Assembly (NCBI GenBank): GCA_963691705.1
Contig: OY829545.1
Span: 31,917,475 to 31,981,474 of the forward strand
Length of the DNA stretch: 64,000 nt
Origin: Viola odorata
Taxonomy: Eukaryota > Streptophyta > Magnoliopsida > Malpighiales > Violaceae
Direction: 5' to 3'
How positions within the stretch are numbered: position 1 is the stretch's first letter; every line of letters starts with the position of its first letter. Position numbers and translations under genes: made by a program. A model generated the notes under the pieces. The model worked only from the letters and a program-made list of their open reading frames with translations. It was not told the origin of the DNA and searched no databases. Below, piece after piece: positions 12,108-22,200 of the stretch.

Positions 12108-12764
12108 CTAGATTTTTATGTTAAAAGACAAGTTTACATATTTCTCATTCAAAAGCGCACGACTATGGTGCCAGTTCGCAAGGGGATCCGGAACCGTATC
12201 AACCAATATTATGCAAGAAGCCAAAACTAGAAACTCATTTTTTGGTTCATTAGTAGAATTGAGGAAGAAGGAGACACAACATCTCAATGAAACTTTCTCC
12301 CTTGAAGGATCATCCAAGTAGAATATACATGCTATTCGCAATTTATTGAGATTGAAATCTCTTTCTCCCTTATACTTAGGTGCAAGCGGGATCTCTTGAA
12401 TGGAGGGTTGGTTTAAATCAAAATCCAATCACAATTTTTGGGCTTTGATAGATATTGCTCCCGATTCCTTAACTTTGTAATCATATTCCATAAGCCTAAG
12501 ATCAACTTTATCTTCTTCATCCGTCCCTAGAAATAGAACCCTTTCTTCTTGATTTTTAACAGCAAACAAGGCTTCATCTTCCCTAACTCTCAACCCAAAA
12601 TCATCCACTACTTCGATTGAAACAATCACCTTTTCCGAAACAACACCCAAATCATCTGCCTCGTCAACGATTCCAATGGAATCCTTCACGAACATATTCA
12701 TGGAATCATCAAATTTTACCAAATTGTCGTATTCAGAATCATCTCAGAAGTCGATGCTCTCCAT
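12108..12764 (-). pseudogene. Acidic mariner-related ORF in unit B, copy 1
   Basis: The ATG at 12764 is followed by MESIDF, a TGA, then a long acidic frame containing NLVKFDDSMNMFVKDS and EEDKVDLRLMEYDYKVKE. A second stop at 12429-12431 separates this from DFDLNQPSIQEIPLAPKY and a further 60 residues. The acidic composition and the DLNxP motif resemble the N-terminal region of plant mariner-like transposases, and a mariner-like terminus (CAGAGGGAG then TA) lies upstream near 13151. No catalytic domain follows. A related start MESIHYYADSQFG occurs in the Stowaway-like element at 18224. The function is unknown and the frame is broken. Confidence 0.5.
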
Positions 12765-13441
12765 ATTTCAACAATTAAAATTCACAAACCCTAATTTTAG
12801 AGAGATTTTAATAAAAAAGTGCAGAAGAAAATGGAGTAGGAGAAGAACTATTATTTGGGAAACGAAAAGGTGGTAATAATCGGTTTGAAACATAAAATTT
12901 TCATTTTTCCCTCCTTTCAATTTTCAAATTTCCACCCAAAATCGAATGTCATCACGGCTGTAAAGCTTGTTTTCCGCCTCTCTCACAAAACATGGCTCTA
13001 ACTAAAAGGAAAGGAGAACGACGTGTGTTGATGGTTGTACAAGGGCAAAGTGGTAAATACACACTGAAATTGTATTAGGAAAGGCCTATATGACTTTTAA
13101 TTTGACCCAAGAATTTGGACCTAAAATGTCATTTTTTTTGGATTCAGAGGGAGTATTTAAGAATATTTTTGTTCTAAATTAGTCTTCTTTGTTACGCTCC
13201 TGACGTAAATAGTGGTATACCTTTATTAATCTACATTTTTTCTTTTTATTTTTCTTAGGTGATTATGATCTTCTGAGGTGATTATGATTATATGTGATGT
13301 AATGCTATCAGGATTAAGAAGGCACCACTGTCAAAATACAACCTAAAAATTTGAAATTTTAGTTTTTTTAATAAATATAAAATAACCTTAAAAGAAGAAC
13401 AGTAAATAGGAACGAATATAGTACTTCCACTGTCTCAAATT
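12311..13441. repeat. Local repeat unit B, copy 1
   Basis: About 1.13 kb are repeated nearly identically at 13871-15000. The unit contains the acidic ORF and, on its right, a mariner/Stowaway-type end (GAGGGAGTA near 13148-13156) followed by about 290 bp of noncoding sequence with the paired AGGTGATTATGATC blocks at about 13256 and 13276. Confidence 0.85.
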
Positions 13442-13870
13442 AAATAATTTTTTTTTAAGTTTTACGCAAATAAGGATAATCATTTTTCACACCTTTTAAA
13501 TTTACATTACCACTGGTATCCTTTTTGTCTTATTTTAACTAATCATACTCAGGGACGGATCCAGGATTCGTATTCAGGGGGTGCGGGGGTTCGGGGGTAG
13601 CGGCCCCGAATATATATATTTTTGAGTATTTTAAAGGAAAGGCAAGCAAGCTGAACGAAAAATTGAAAAAATGCTTAAGAGTACGAATTTTTCTTAAGTC
13701 CAAGCGATCTTTTCGTCGGCGTTTGCCCCCGATTGGATCGGGATTCCAAATCTTTCGTTGAATGCGCCTAATTCAGCTTTATAAAGTGATCACTAAATAA
13801 TAAATATTTATATAAACTTAACAAAAAGACAAATAAAAATAATTAACAATCAATCAATAAAATAATTACA
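13442..13870. repeat. Local repeat unit A, copy 2, internally deleted
   Basis: It starts like the other A copies, includes the 8-bp ATCATACT duplication (13542-13549) and the left end of the hAT element from 13550, then loses almost everything. The hAT sequence runs to about 13836 and is interrupted by about 105 bp of unrelated sequence at 13683-13789. It then jumps to a short CAATCAATAAAATAATTACAT piece of the A flank and ends at unit B. At least two deletions and one insertion are needed to explain it. Confidence 0.75.
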
Positions 13871-14322
13871 TCCAAGTAGAATATACATGCTATTCGCAAT
13901 TTATTGAGATTGAAATCTCTTTCTCCCTTGTACTCAGTTGCCAACGGGATCTTTTGAATGGAGGGTTGGTTTAAATCAAAATCCAATGGCAATTTTTGGG
14001 CTTTGATAGATATTGCTCCCGATTCCTTAACTTTGTAATCATATTCCATAAGCCTAAGATCAACTTTATCTTCTTCATCCGTCCCTAGAAATAGAACCCT
14101 TTCTTCTTGATTTTTAACAGCAAACAAGGCTTCATCTTCCCTAACTCTCAACCCAAAATCATCCACTGCTTCGATTGAAACAATCACCTTTTCCGAAACA
14201 ACACCCAAATCATCTGCCTCGTCAACGATTCCAATGGAATCCTTCACGAACATATTCATGGAATCATCAAATTTTACCAAATTGTCGTATTGAGAATCAT
14301 CTCAGAAGTCGATGCTCTCCAT
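13843..14322 (-). pseudogene. Acidic mariner-related ORF in unit B, copy 2
   Basis: This is the second copy of the acidic ORF. From the ATG at 14322 it has the same MESIDF then TGA as copy 1, so the early stop predates the duplication. The frame from 14280 to 13843 is open for 145 residues and keeps the PLDFDLNQPSIQ motif that is broken in copy 1. It ends with YLDVIILLIDC because the copy is joined to the deleted A unit. Function unknown; it is most likely part of a decayed mariner-type element. Confidence 0.5.
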
Positions 14323-15000
14323 ATTTCAACAATTAAAATTCACAAACCCTAATTTTGGAGAGATTTTAATAAAAAAGTGCATAAGAAAATGGAGTAGGAG
14401 AAGAAAAACTATTATTTGGGAAACAAAAAGGAGGTAATAATCGGTTTGAAACATAAAAATTTTCATTTTTCCCTCCTTTAGATTTTCAAATTTCCACCCA
14501 AAATCGAATGTCATCACGGCTGTAAAGCTTGTTTTCCCCATCTCATAAAACATGGCTCTAACTAAAAGGAAAGGAGAACGACGTGTGTTGATGGTAGTAC
14601 AAGGGCAAAGTGGTAAATACACACTGAAATTGTATTAGGAAAGGCCTATATGACTTTTAATTTGACCCAAGACTCTGGACCTAAAATGTCAATTTTTATT
14701 TATTTAGAGGGAGTATTTAAAAATATTTTTGTTCTAAATTACTCTTCTTTGTTACGCTCGCGAGGTAATTAGTGGTATACCTTTATTAATCTACATTTTT
14801 ACTTTTTATGTTTCCTAGGTGATTATGATCTTTTGAGGTGATTATGATTATATGTGATGTAATGCTAGAAGGATTAAGAAGGCACCACTGTTAAAATACA
14901 ACCTAAAAATTTGAAATTTTAGTTTTTTTAATACATATAAAATAACCTTAAAAGAATGGTAAATAGGAATGAATATAGTACTTCCACTGTCTCAAAATCA
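13871..15000. repeat. Local repeat unit B, copy 2
   Basis: It matches 12311-13441 with only scattered substitutions and small indels. It is followed directly by unit A copy 3, which shows the original B-A junction. Confidence 0.85.
14323..15000. other. Noncoding part of unit B copy 2
   Basis: No gene is seen. A mariner/Stowaway-like end (TTTAGAGGGAG followed by TA) lies near 14704-14716, equivalent to the one near 13151. Confidence 0.5.
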
Positions 15001-15105
15001 ATGATTTTTTTAAGTTTTACGCAAATAAGGATAATCACTTTTCACACCTTTTAAAATTACATTTACCACTAGTATCCTTTTTGTTTTATTTTAACTAATC
15101 ATACT

Positions 15106-16055
15106 CAGGGACGGATTCAGGATTCGTATTCAGGGGGTGCGGGGGTTCGGGGGCAGCGACCCCGAATTAATTTTTTTTTAGTATTTTAAAGGAAAGGCAA
15201 GCAAGCTGAACGAAAAATTGAAAAAATGCTTAAGAGTATTTGTATCCGTCTCTAAATAACAAATATTTAGATAAACTTAACAAAAAGACAAATAAGAAGA
15301 CAATATAGAAAAAAATTAATTATACATTAGAATTCATACAATATACGTACTTTTTACAATTGTTCTCTATGAGTTTTCATTTTTTGATATCCTTGTCTAC
15401 ACTATCAAAAATTTATTTTTCAACAAAACTAATCAAACAATCATTTAACATATCATCTCCCATACGGTTCCGTAGTCAATTCTTCACAATGCTCATATAA
15501 GAAAAAGTCATATAAGAAAAAGTCATTTCCACTATCGCAGTTGCAACCGGTAAAATCAAAGTCAGCTTTAAGAGTAAATACATCAATGGATAGACAATAT
15601 GCTTTCTTCTTTCAACTAACTTTTTGGAAAGATCATTAATGCCTTTCAAGCTAAGTGTCTTGACTCGTTGTTTTGTCAATAATTTTAGCAAAAGGAGCTC
15701 GGGTTTTAAAAATTATAAAGCTGGATTTTTGACTAAAAGAAAAGGCCAAGTTAATGAATATATATATGAAAAAACTTACATATTTCCTACAATTTCTAGC
15801 CTATTTTTCTTTACTTCCTACTTTTCCTCGTAACAACAATCCTTTGATTTGTGCACATAAATTATTATCCGACCGTTTATTCTTATTACTGAGCTTAGCT
15901 AGGCATTTCAACGAACAAGTTATGTTCATCTCCCATAATAAATATTTAACCATTCACTTAGGCAATTTTACAAACACTTGGCATGCGTAGTAAATTTTTT
16001 TTTTGATTGGGCCAGGGGGCGGTAGCCCACCCTGACCTGGGCTGGATCCGTCCTG
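15106..16055 (-). mobile_element. Non-autonomous hAT element, copy 3
   Basis: It has the same ends as copy 1 (CAGGGACGGATTCAG ... CTGGATCCGTCCTG, one base shorter at the right tip) and the same ATCATACT duplication at 15098-15105 and 16056-16063. At 950 bp it retains only the C-terminal transposase remnant. Confidence 0.9.
15476..15691 (-). pseudogene. hAT transposase C-terminal fragment, copy 3
   Basis: It is equivalent to the fragment at 10312-10563. It has a 15-bp in-frame duplication that gives MTFSYMTFSYM where copy 1 has a single MTFSYM. A stop directly after IVKN (CGA to TGA compared with copy 1, which has Arg there) truncates the remnant. Only the dimerisation core is recognisable. 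Confidence 0.8.
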
Positions 16056-16063
16056 ATCATACT

Positions 16064-17192
16064 TTATTACTTTCATTAATTATTTCTCCTTAGTAATTAT
16101 GGTCAGTTATTAAATTTAAACAAAAAATCATTTAAAAAATAATAAAACTTTATTTAATTTTTAAGACAAGTAAAAATCTTAAAACGTCATTTAATTTAAG
16201 ACGGATTCTTAAAGAAATTGATTTTAAAGTTCGAGGATTGTTCTACAATAGAGCTGACCGGCCATCCACGTAGCGGGTCTTAGTATGTCGTAAGCAACAT
16301 TTTTGTTTCTATTTCAATTTACTTAAATTTTACAATTAGTATACATGATTATTACATATATATACATTTTTGAAAAACTTAGTAATATGCTAGCAATTAT
16401 TAAAAATATTGAAAAAATATTATAGAAACCATTAATTCTAAGAGTAACAAACAAAGAAGTTAAATAATTTTTCACAAAAGATTAATTTTATATTAATTGG
16501 TATGGTCCCTTTGGATGGAATTGGAACTGTGGCTTTTTACACCATGAGAGCTTTAACGAAGACAGGATCCGTTACATGTTTTAGGCGAGTCTACTCCTCT
16601 GTATTTAGGCTTTAGACCTGAACATGAGTCCTAATTGTTTAAACTATTTCTTTATTAAATGGGCCAGCCCACCAAATTTATGGCCTTGAATTACAAAATC
16701 CAGACCTAAATCTCCATGATGAGCATCGCCAATCTGTAGGAAAAGGAAAAAAAATGTCATGTATTTCATCTACGGGGATTATAACAATGAAAAAATTAAA
16801 AATAAAACTCTGTTTACTTAATGGGATCATCCTATCAATAAAATAATTACACGTAGACTAATTAATTTGGGATTTATCAGCCAATCAATAAGATGATTGC
16901 ATATAAATTGATTGATTTGGGATTTGTCCTACTACTATTTAGATTAATAATATTTAAAAATTTAAAAATTTAAAAATTTAAAAATTACCCAATTTATAAC
17001 AACCAGCTCATAACTTATAATTACTAATAATTGGATAATCTAGTTAGGCGTAACTAGATAAAACAACTAATGCACTCTAAAATTAGTGGAGCCAAATGCA
17101 TGAGCTAATGGATTTGAATATATATGATTTGTGGTGTGGTCTCTTTTCTTTTTCCTAGGAGTGTTTGGTGTATCATTTTTTTTATTTCATTG
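16064..17192. other. Noncoding flank of unit A copy 3
   Basis: No gene is seen. It holds the third copy of the 610-bp segment (16379-17010). Confidence 0.6.
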
Positions 17193-17846
17193 ATAAAATA
17201 ATTTTATAATTCCAACAATACACATTTCCTTCAATCCTAAAAATTTGGAACTTTAAAATTATACATTTATAGGAACACTTGAAAAATGAATTTTCCTCGT
17301 GCAATGGAGGGAGAGATGACTTTCTTCACTCATAAATACGTTGCATTCTCAAATATTGATGACAAAAAAAGATGAACCATTTATTTTGATATTTTATCAT
17401 TGTATTATAAATACTAGTATTGTTATTACTATTATTTTAATAAAAAAAAACAGGATATTTGTTTGACCAGTTTAGTTAGAAGTAAGTTATTAAATTCAAA
17501 ATTTTAATTAAAATTGAAATGGTTAGATATTCATAAGAGTTAATAAATCATAGTCAAGTGCGTAGAAACATAGACTCGCAGATTTTTAATTTTAAAAAGA
17601 ACACAATTTTAAGGGGCAATTTTTGCAAGAAAAGTCCAAGTGTCTAAAAAAGGCTCAATCTGGAAAATAAGACAAAAAGGAAACTTATAAAATTGGAGAT
17701 TTCACTCGAGTTTTCAATGAGATTTTATGCCAATAAAATTTTACAAAAGAGTCAACACATTTTGCAGAGTTAGACACATAAAATTATAAAATTTTAAAAG
17801 TCAACTCGAGATTTTAACAACTACTAATGCTTCATCTTATTATATA
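17193..17846. other. AT-rich intergenic stretch
   Basis: I see no gene, RNA or clear element here. It separates the local repeat block from the Stowaway/mariner-like element. Confidence 0.6.
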
Positions 17847-18717
17847 CTCCCTCCGGATCCAATTACTTGACGTTGGGTTACTGAACTTTTGGTCTCAATT
17901 ATATGTGGACAAAAAAGCTCATCCTGTGTGGCAATTACAAAACACCTCTCTGTTTTGATCACAATTCACCACTCTTGCCTATTTTGAAATTTCTTTTGCC
18001 ACCAAATTGCTTGTTGTGAGTGACGCGAGATGGGTTTGAGAGGGAATTTGAATTTTATTTAGGGTGGGAACTCAATTTTTTGTTGCATAAAATAAGGTAA
18101 TTGTTCTTCTCTTTCTTCTTTTATTTTTCAACCACAAATATCTTCATCTCTTTCTCCGTTTCCTTTCTTATTTATCTGTTTAATTTCTTCAAAATTAGGG
18201 TTTCATAATTTTCAACGATCCAAATGGAGAGCATTCATTATTACGCAGATTCTCAATTCGGGGTTAGTATAGTGCTAAGCAATATGCGCTATAATGTGAA
18301 AGTTATGCGGCAATAATAATCATCATATACCAAAACAATAATTAATTTTGGTTGAAAATAGTGGGATAAAGAGAGGGAGTTATTATAACTGTTGGAAATA
18401 TAGAAGGGGTATATGTATGGCTCATTGAGTAATAATTTATGACATAATTAAAAAGAATACTTCCTGTATTTTTTTCATTAGTCTTTTTAACTGTAATCGT
18501 ACATACCAATGAAGTGGATAATTTTGGGTATATTGTTATTTTTTGACAAAACTACTCTTATATTCATTATTAATTGAGAGTTGATTATCAAGTGGTTAGT
18601 TCCTATAATTAAGATAATTGGGACTAAAACTAAAAATCATTAATTACCATTGGAAAAAAAAATACAACAACTATTTAGAATTTTTAAAAAATACAATTAT
18701 TAAAAAAACGGAGGGAG
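17847..18717 (+). mobile_element. Stowaway/mariner-like non-autonomous element, 871 bp
   Basis: It begins CTCCCTCCGGATCC after TA (17845-17846) and ends ACGGAGGGAG before TA (18718-18719). The short inverted ends and TA duplication are typical of plant mariner/Stowaway elements. At 18224 an ATG opens a 31-codon frame starting MESIHYYADSQFG, related to the start of the acidic ORFs in unit B. This suggests the two belong to one broad mariner family. No catalytic domain is present. Confidence 0.8.
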
Positions 18718-18719
18718 TA

Positions 18720-19287
18720 AAATAGACTAACTAACCATCTAAAAAATCTAATTAAGAAAACTATTTAGCAATTTTTGTTGTTGTTTCAACACATCTAAAT
18801 GAGAATGGAGAGAGTAGAAAAATAAAAATATAAGTGATGAAAAAAAAGAGTAGAAAAAAAGAAATATAAAAGCGAAAAAAAACTCACCAAACTCAATTAA
18901 TTGAACCATAAAATAATTAATTCTACTTACTAATAAAAATATAAATTCAAAAATTATAATTATAAAAATAAAATCAACTTCATACACAAACACATTTAAT
19001 CCATTTATAAACAAACGTAATAAATGAAAATCAACGATTACAATAATGGCCCACACCTTGTTATTGATATATATGGAGGGAGTAAGTCTCGGCCTCAAAG
19101 TTACAAGGAGAGGTCTTTTGTCCCTAAATCACTATAAGGTAATTAAAGAATAAGGTATTGCATTTCATGGCATGATCGAGTGAAAAAAGAAGAAGGTACC
19201 TGTAATCCTGAAATTATACCACCGAAAATGAATCAAAAGAATGAGAAAAGAAAAGAAAATATAAAATCAGAAATGGGAACTCAATAA
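18720..19287. other. 3' flank of the ACC synthase gene, AT-rich
   Basis: No gene is seen. A solitary mariner/Stowaway-type end (TATGGAGGGAG then TA) is at about 19072-19084, without a clear partner. The 3' untranslated region of the ACC synthase must lie in the right part of this stretch, but no canonical AATAAA on the minus strand marks the polyadenylation site. Confidence 0.45.
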
Positions 19288-22200
19288 TTATGTTCTTGCT
19301 CGAACAAGAGGCGATTGAGGCAAAGGAGTCGTCCCAGCCGGTGACCTCATAAAATCTTCATAGATTCTTGAAGAGAAGCTGTTGTTGAGTACTTTAAGAC
19401 TTCCTTGCCAGCACAATTTCTTGATACGTTGTTTCTTGCTTTCTGCTTCTTTGTTCACAAAACTACTGATTCTTGACAGAGCAACTCCCATTGTCTCATC
19501 ATCCATGTTCGCGAAACAAACCCGAAACCATCCTGCTTCCGTGCAATGGAACGAGCTTCCAGGCGATACATTCAGCTTCACATCGTTGATTATCACCTGC
19601 CATAGCGCCATTTCTGCTTCTGGTGTTGGTTCTTTAAGCAGCCTCCGTAAATCCATCCAAAGAAACAGCCCTGCATTGCTCGTTCCCAAACATTGGATAC
19701 CTACTTCTGCTAGGCCTTTAGTGAATGTTTCGTACCTTTTCGCCAGCCTTTTCTTGCTTTCTACGATAAACTTGTCGACAAAATCATCATCCGACAACAT
19801 TGAGGCTATCAGGTGTTGTGTCTGGGAAGATACTAATCCGAAACTTGACATCTTTCGCGCGCAGTTGACAACAACATCATTGTACGAATAGATGATCCCA
19901 ACTCGCAAACCGGGGAACCCCATGTCCTTGGACAGGCTGTAGACGATGTGGATGAGGTCAAGATTGCAGACAACGTTATCTTCTTGAATTATCTCCGTGA
20001 TGCTGATGAAATCGGGCTGGTTGAAGACTGTCGCCGCATAGATTTCGTCGCAGACTAAGTGGATGTTCTTTTCATTGATGAAGCCGACAATATCTCTTAA
20101 TGTTTCCCTATCCAATATGGTGCCTAATGGATTTGATGGGTTGGTTAAGAGCAAACCCTTTACTTTGATATTTTCTAATCTTGCCATGTCATAGGCATCT
20201 TCTAAGGCATTAATTGTAACCTTGAAGTTGTTGGAACTGTGGCAATCAACAGGAATAAGTTTGACTCCTGTCCTCCACCTCAAATCTCTATCAAATCTGC
20301 AAAGTGGGAGGTAAATTATTTGGGATAATAGTGGGAAGACTCCCTATACTATCGTAAAAAACAGCAACCTCTCCTGTCTTTCAAATTTTTTATTCTGTCT
20401 CTCCTGTACTAAGAATCAACTAAAAAATCACTCCATCCGTTAGTTAACTCTCCGTTTCCGTTAATTTGACTTGTCTCTTCCGTTAAATCTGCAAAGTGGG
20501 AGGTAAATTATTTGGGATAATAGTGGGAAGACTCCCTATACTATCGTAAAAAATAGAAACTTCTTCTGTCTTTCAAATTTTTTATTCTGTCTCCCCTGTA
20601 CTAAGGGTCAACTAAAAAATCACTCAATCCGTTAGTTAACGCTCCGTTTCCGTTAATTTGACTTGTCTCAGCCGGTTGCTTCAACCTGCTTTTTCTTTTC
20701 TTTTTCTGAATTGAGTTTTCTTTTCTTTTTTCAAAATTATTTCTTCCTCCCCCCTCTCTCTCTCCTCATCTTATTTCATTCTTTCTAATTTTCTTACTCC
20801 AAAATTTCCAAATTTCCAAATTTCTTTCTTACATTCTTATTCCAAAAATTTTAAAATTTCTTTCTCTTATTTTCTCATTCCAAAAGTTTAAAAATTCCAA
20901 AAATTCTTTCTTATTCCTTAATTTATTTATTTCTTTTGTCAAACCACTAACCAAAACTCGAATAATTAATTGAATCGTCCTTTTATTTTTTTAATTAATT
21001 ATTACCTAAATTATCAATTTATTATAATTTCAGCATTCAATTCCAATTCCAATTCCTCTGTTATTTCCTCTCTTTCTTGCTCTCTCTTACCAATAAAAAC
21101 AATATCAACAACAAGAATAACAAGAAGAAGAGAGGGATTAGGTGGTTGGTTGTGGCATAAATTGAAAGGGAAATTGAATGGGTTTTTTCAAGAGCAGTTG
21201 CTGGATCAGTTGAAGAAGGAGGAGAAGAAAAAGGCTTTAATTTATTATTCATGAATATGGCTTCTTCTAACAACAACAACGACAACAACAAAGTCATGCA
21301 TCATCATCATCATCATTCAACTCAAATGGAACAACACCATCAGCAGCAGCAATAACAACAAATTCAAAGTCATCATCTTCAACACCAAACACAAGAACAA
21401 GAAAAAGATTAAATCCTCTCCCCTTCTCTCCAGTCTTTCCCTTCGGCGGAGGCCATCTGCTCCTCCAATCTCGACTCCTACCTCCGATTATCCTCCGTCG
21501 CCGACACTCATTCGACCGTTTCTCCTTCCGACGAGCGCCTCTTTTCCGTAATTCCAAAAATAACCATGCTCTTTATTTTATTTTAGATCTAAATCTAGAT
21601 CTGGATCTAGATCCAGATCCAGATTCAGAATTAAAAAATCAAAGGTTAGGATTTTGGTGTTGGGCGGAGGAGATTAGGGGAATTAATGAAGAAAATGGTT
21701 CAGTGATGATGGTCATGGTGATTTAAGCATTGGGTAGGGGAGAGAAAAGTGATTTTGAAAAAAGAAAAGAAAACCCAATTTGGAAAAAAGAAAAGAAAAA
21801 GTAGGTTGAAGCAACCGGCTGGGACAAGTCAAATTAACAAAAACGGAACGTTGACTAACAGATGGACTGATTTTTTAGTTGACTCTTAGTACAGGAGAGG
21901 TGGAATAAAAAATTTGAAAGACAGGCGAAGTTTCTATTTTTCGCGATAGTACAAGTAGCCTTCCCATTTTAGCAAACTCCAACAATCAATATTAGTAATA
22001 TAATGCTCCCTCTATACTTTAATAACTAACGTTTTTCTACGGATTTTTACTGTTCATAATATTTATCATTTTATCTTTTTCGAGGTATATATTTTGTGCA
22101 AATGACAATTTTTTTTTTGCATCAACCCAATTTGATGATGGTGTGGTAATTTGAGCGGAAATTAGGAAAAAAATAAAACAATGTAGAATAAAATAAGATC

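Larger units (their letters stand above)
15001..17192. repeat. Local repeat unit A, copy 3 (complete)
   Basis: It matches 9879-12086 over its full length, including the hAT element, its 8-bp target duplication, the ACCGGCC block and the 16379-17010 segment shared with 2879-3493. The match ends at about 17192 after TTTTTTTTATTTCATTG. Confidence 0.85.
20333..21965. mobile_element. Mutator-like element with long inverted repeats in ACS intron 3
   Basis: The left end (GGGAAGACTCCCTATACTATCG, present at 20333 and again at 20525) and the right end (reading inward from 21965) form inverted repeats of about 185 bp. Shared internal landmarks are the CTGTCTTTCAAATTTTTTATTC block and CAGCCGGTTGCTTCAACCTGC. 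Such long repeats fit Mutator-like elements. No transposase is present. A clean 9-bp target duplication was not found, so the class is not proven. The interior (about 20730-21780) contains sequence that does not look like a transposase. Confidence 0.7.

Noticed and set aside
13683..13789. Plastid or mitochondrial origin of the inserted segment
   Set aside because: I could not match it to any organellar gene I know; left as unknown filler.
20333..21965. 9-bp target-site duplication for the Mutator-like element
   Set aside because: The flanks (ATAATAGTG side and ATTTTAGCA side) do not match; the left end has been rearranged by the tandem duplication.
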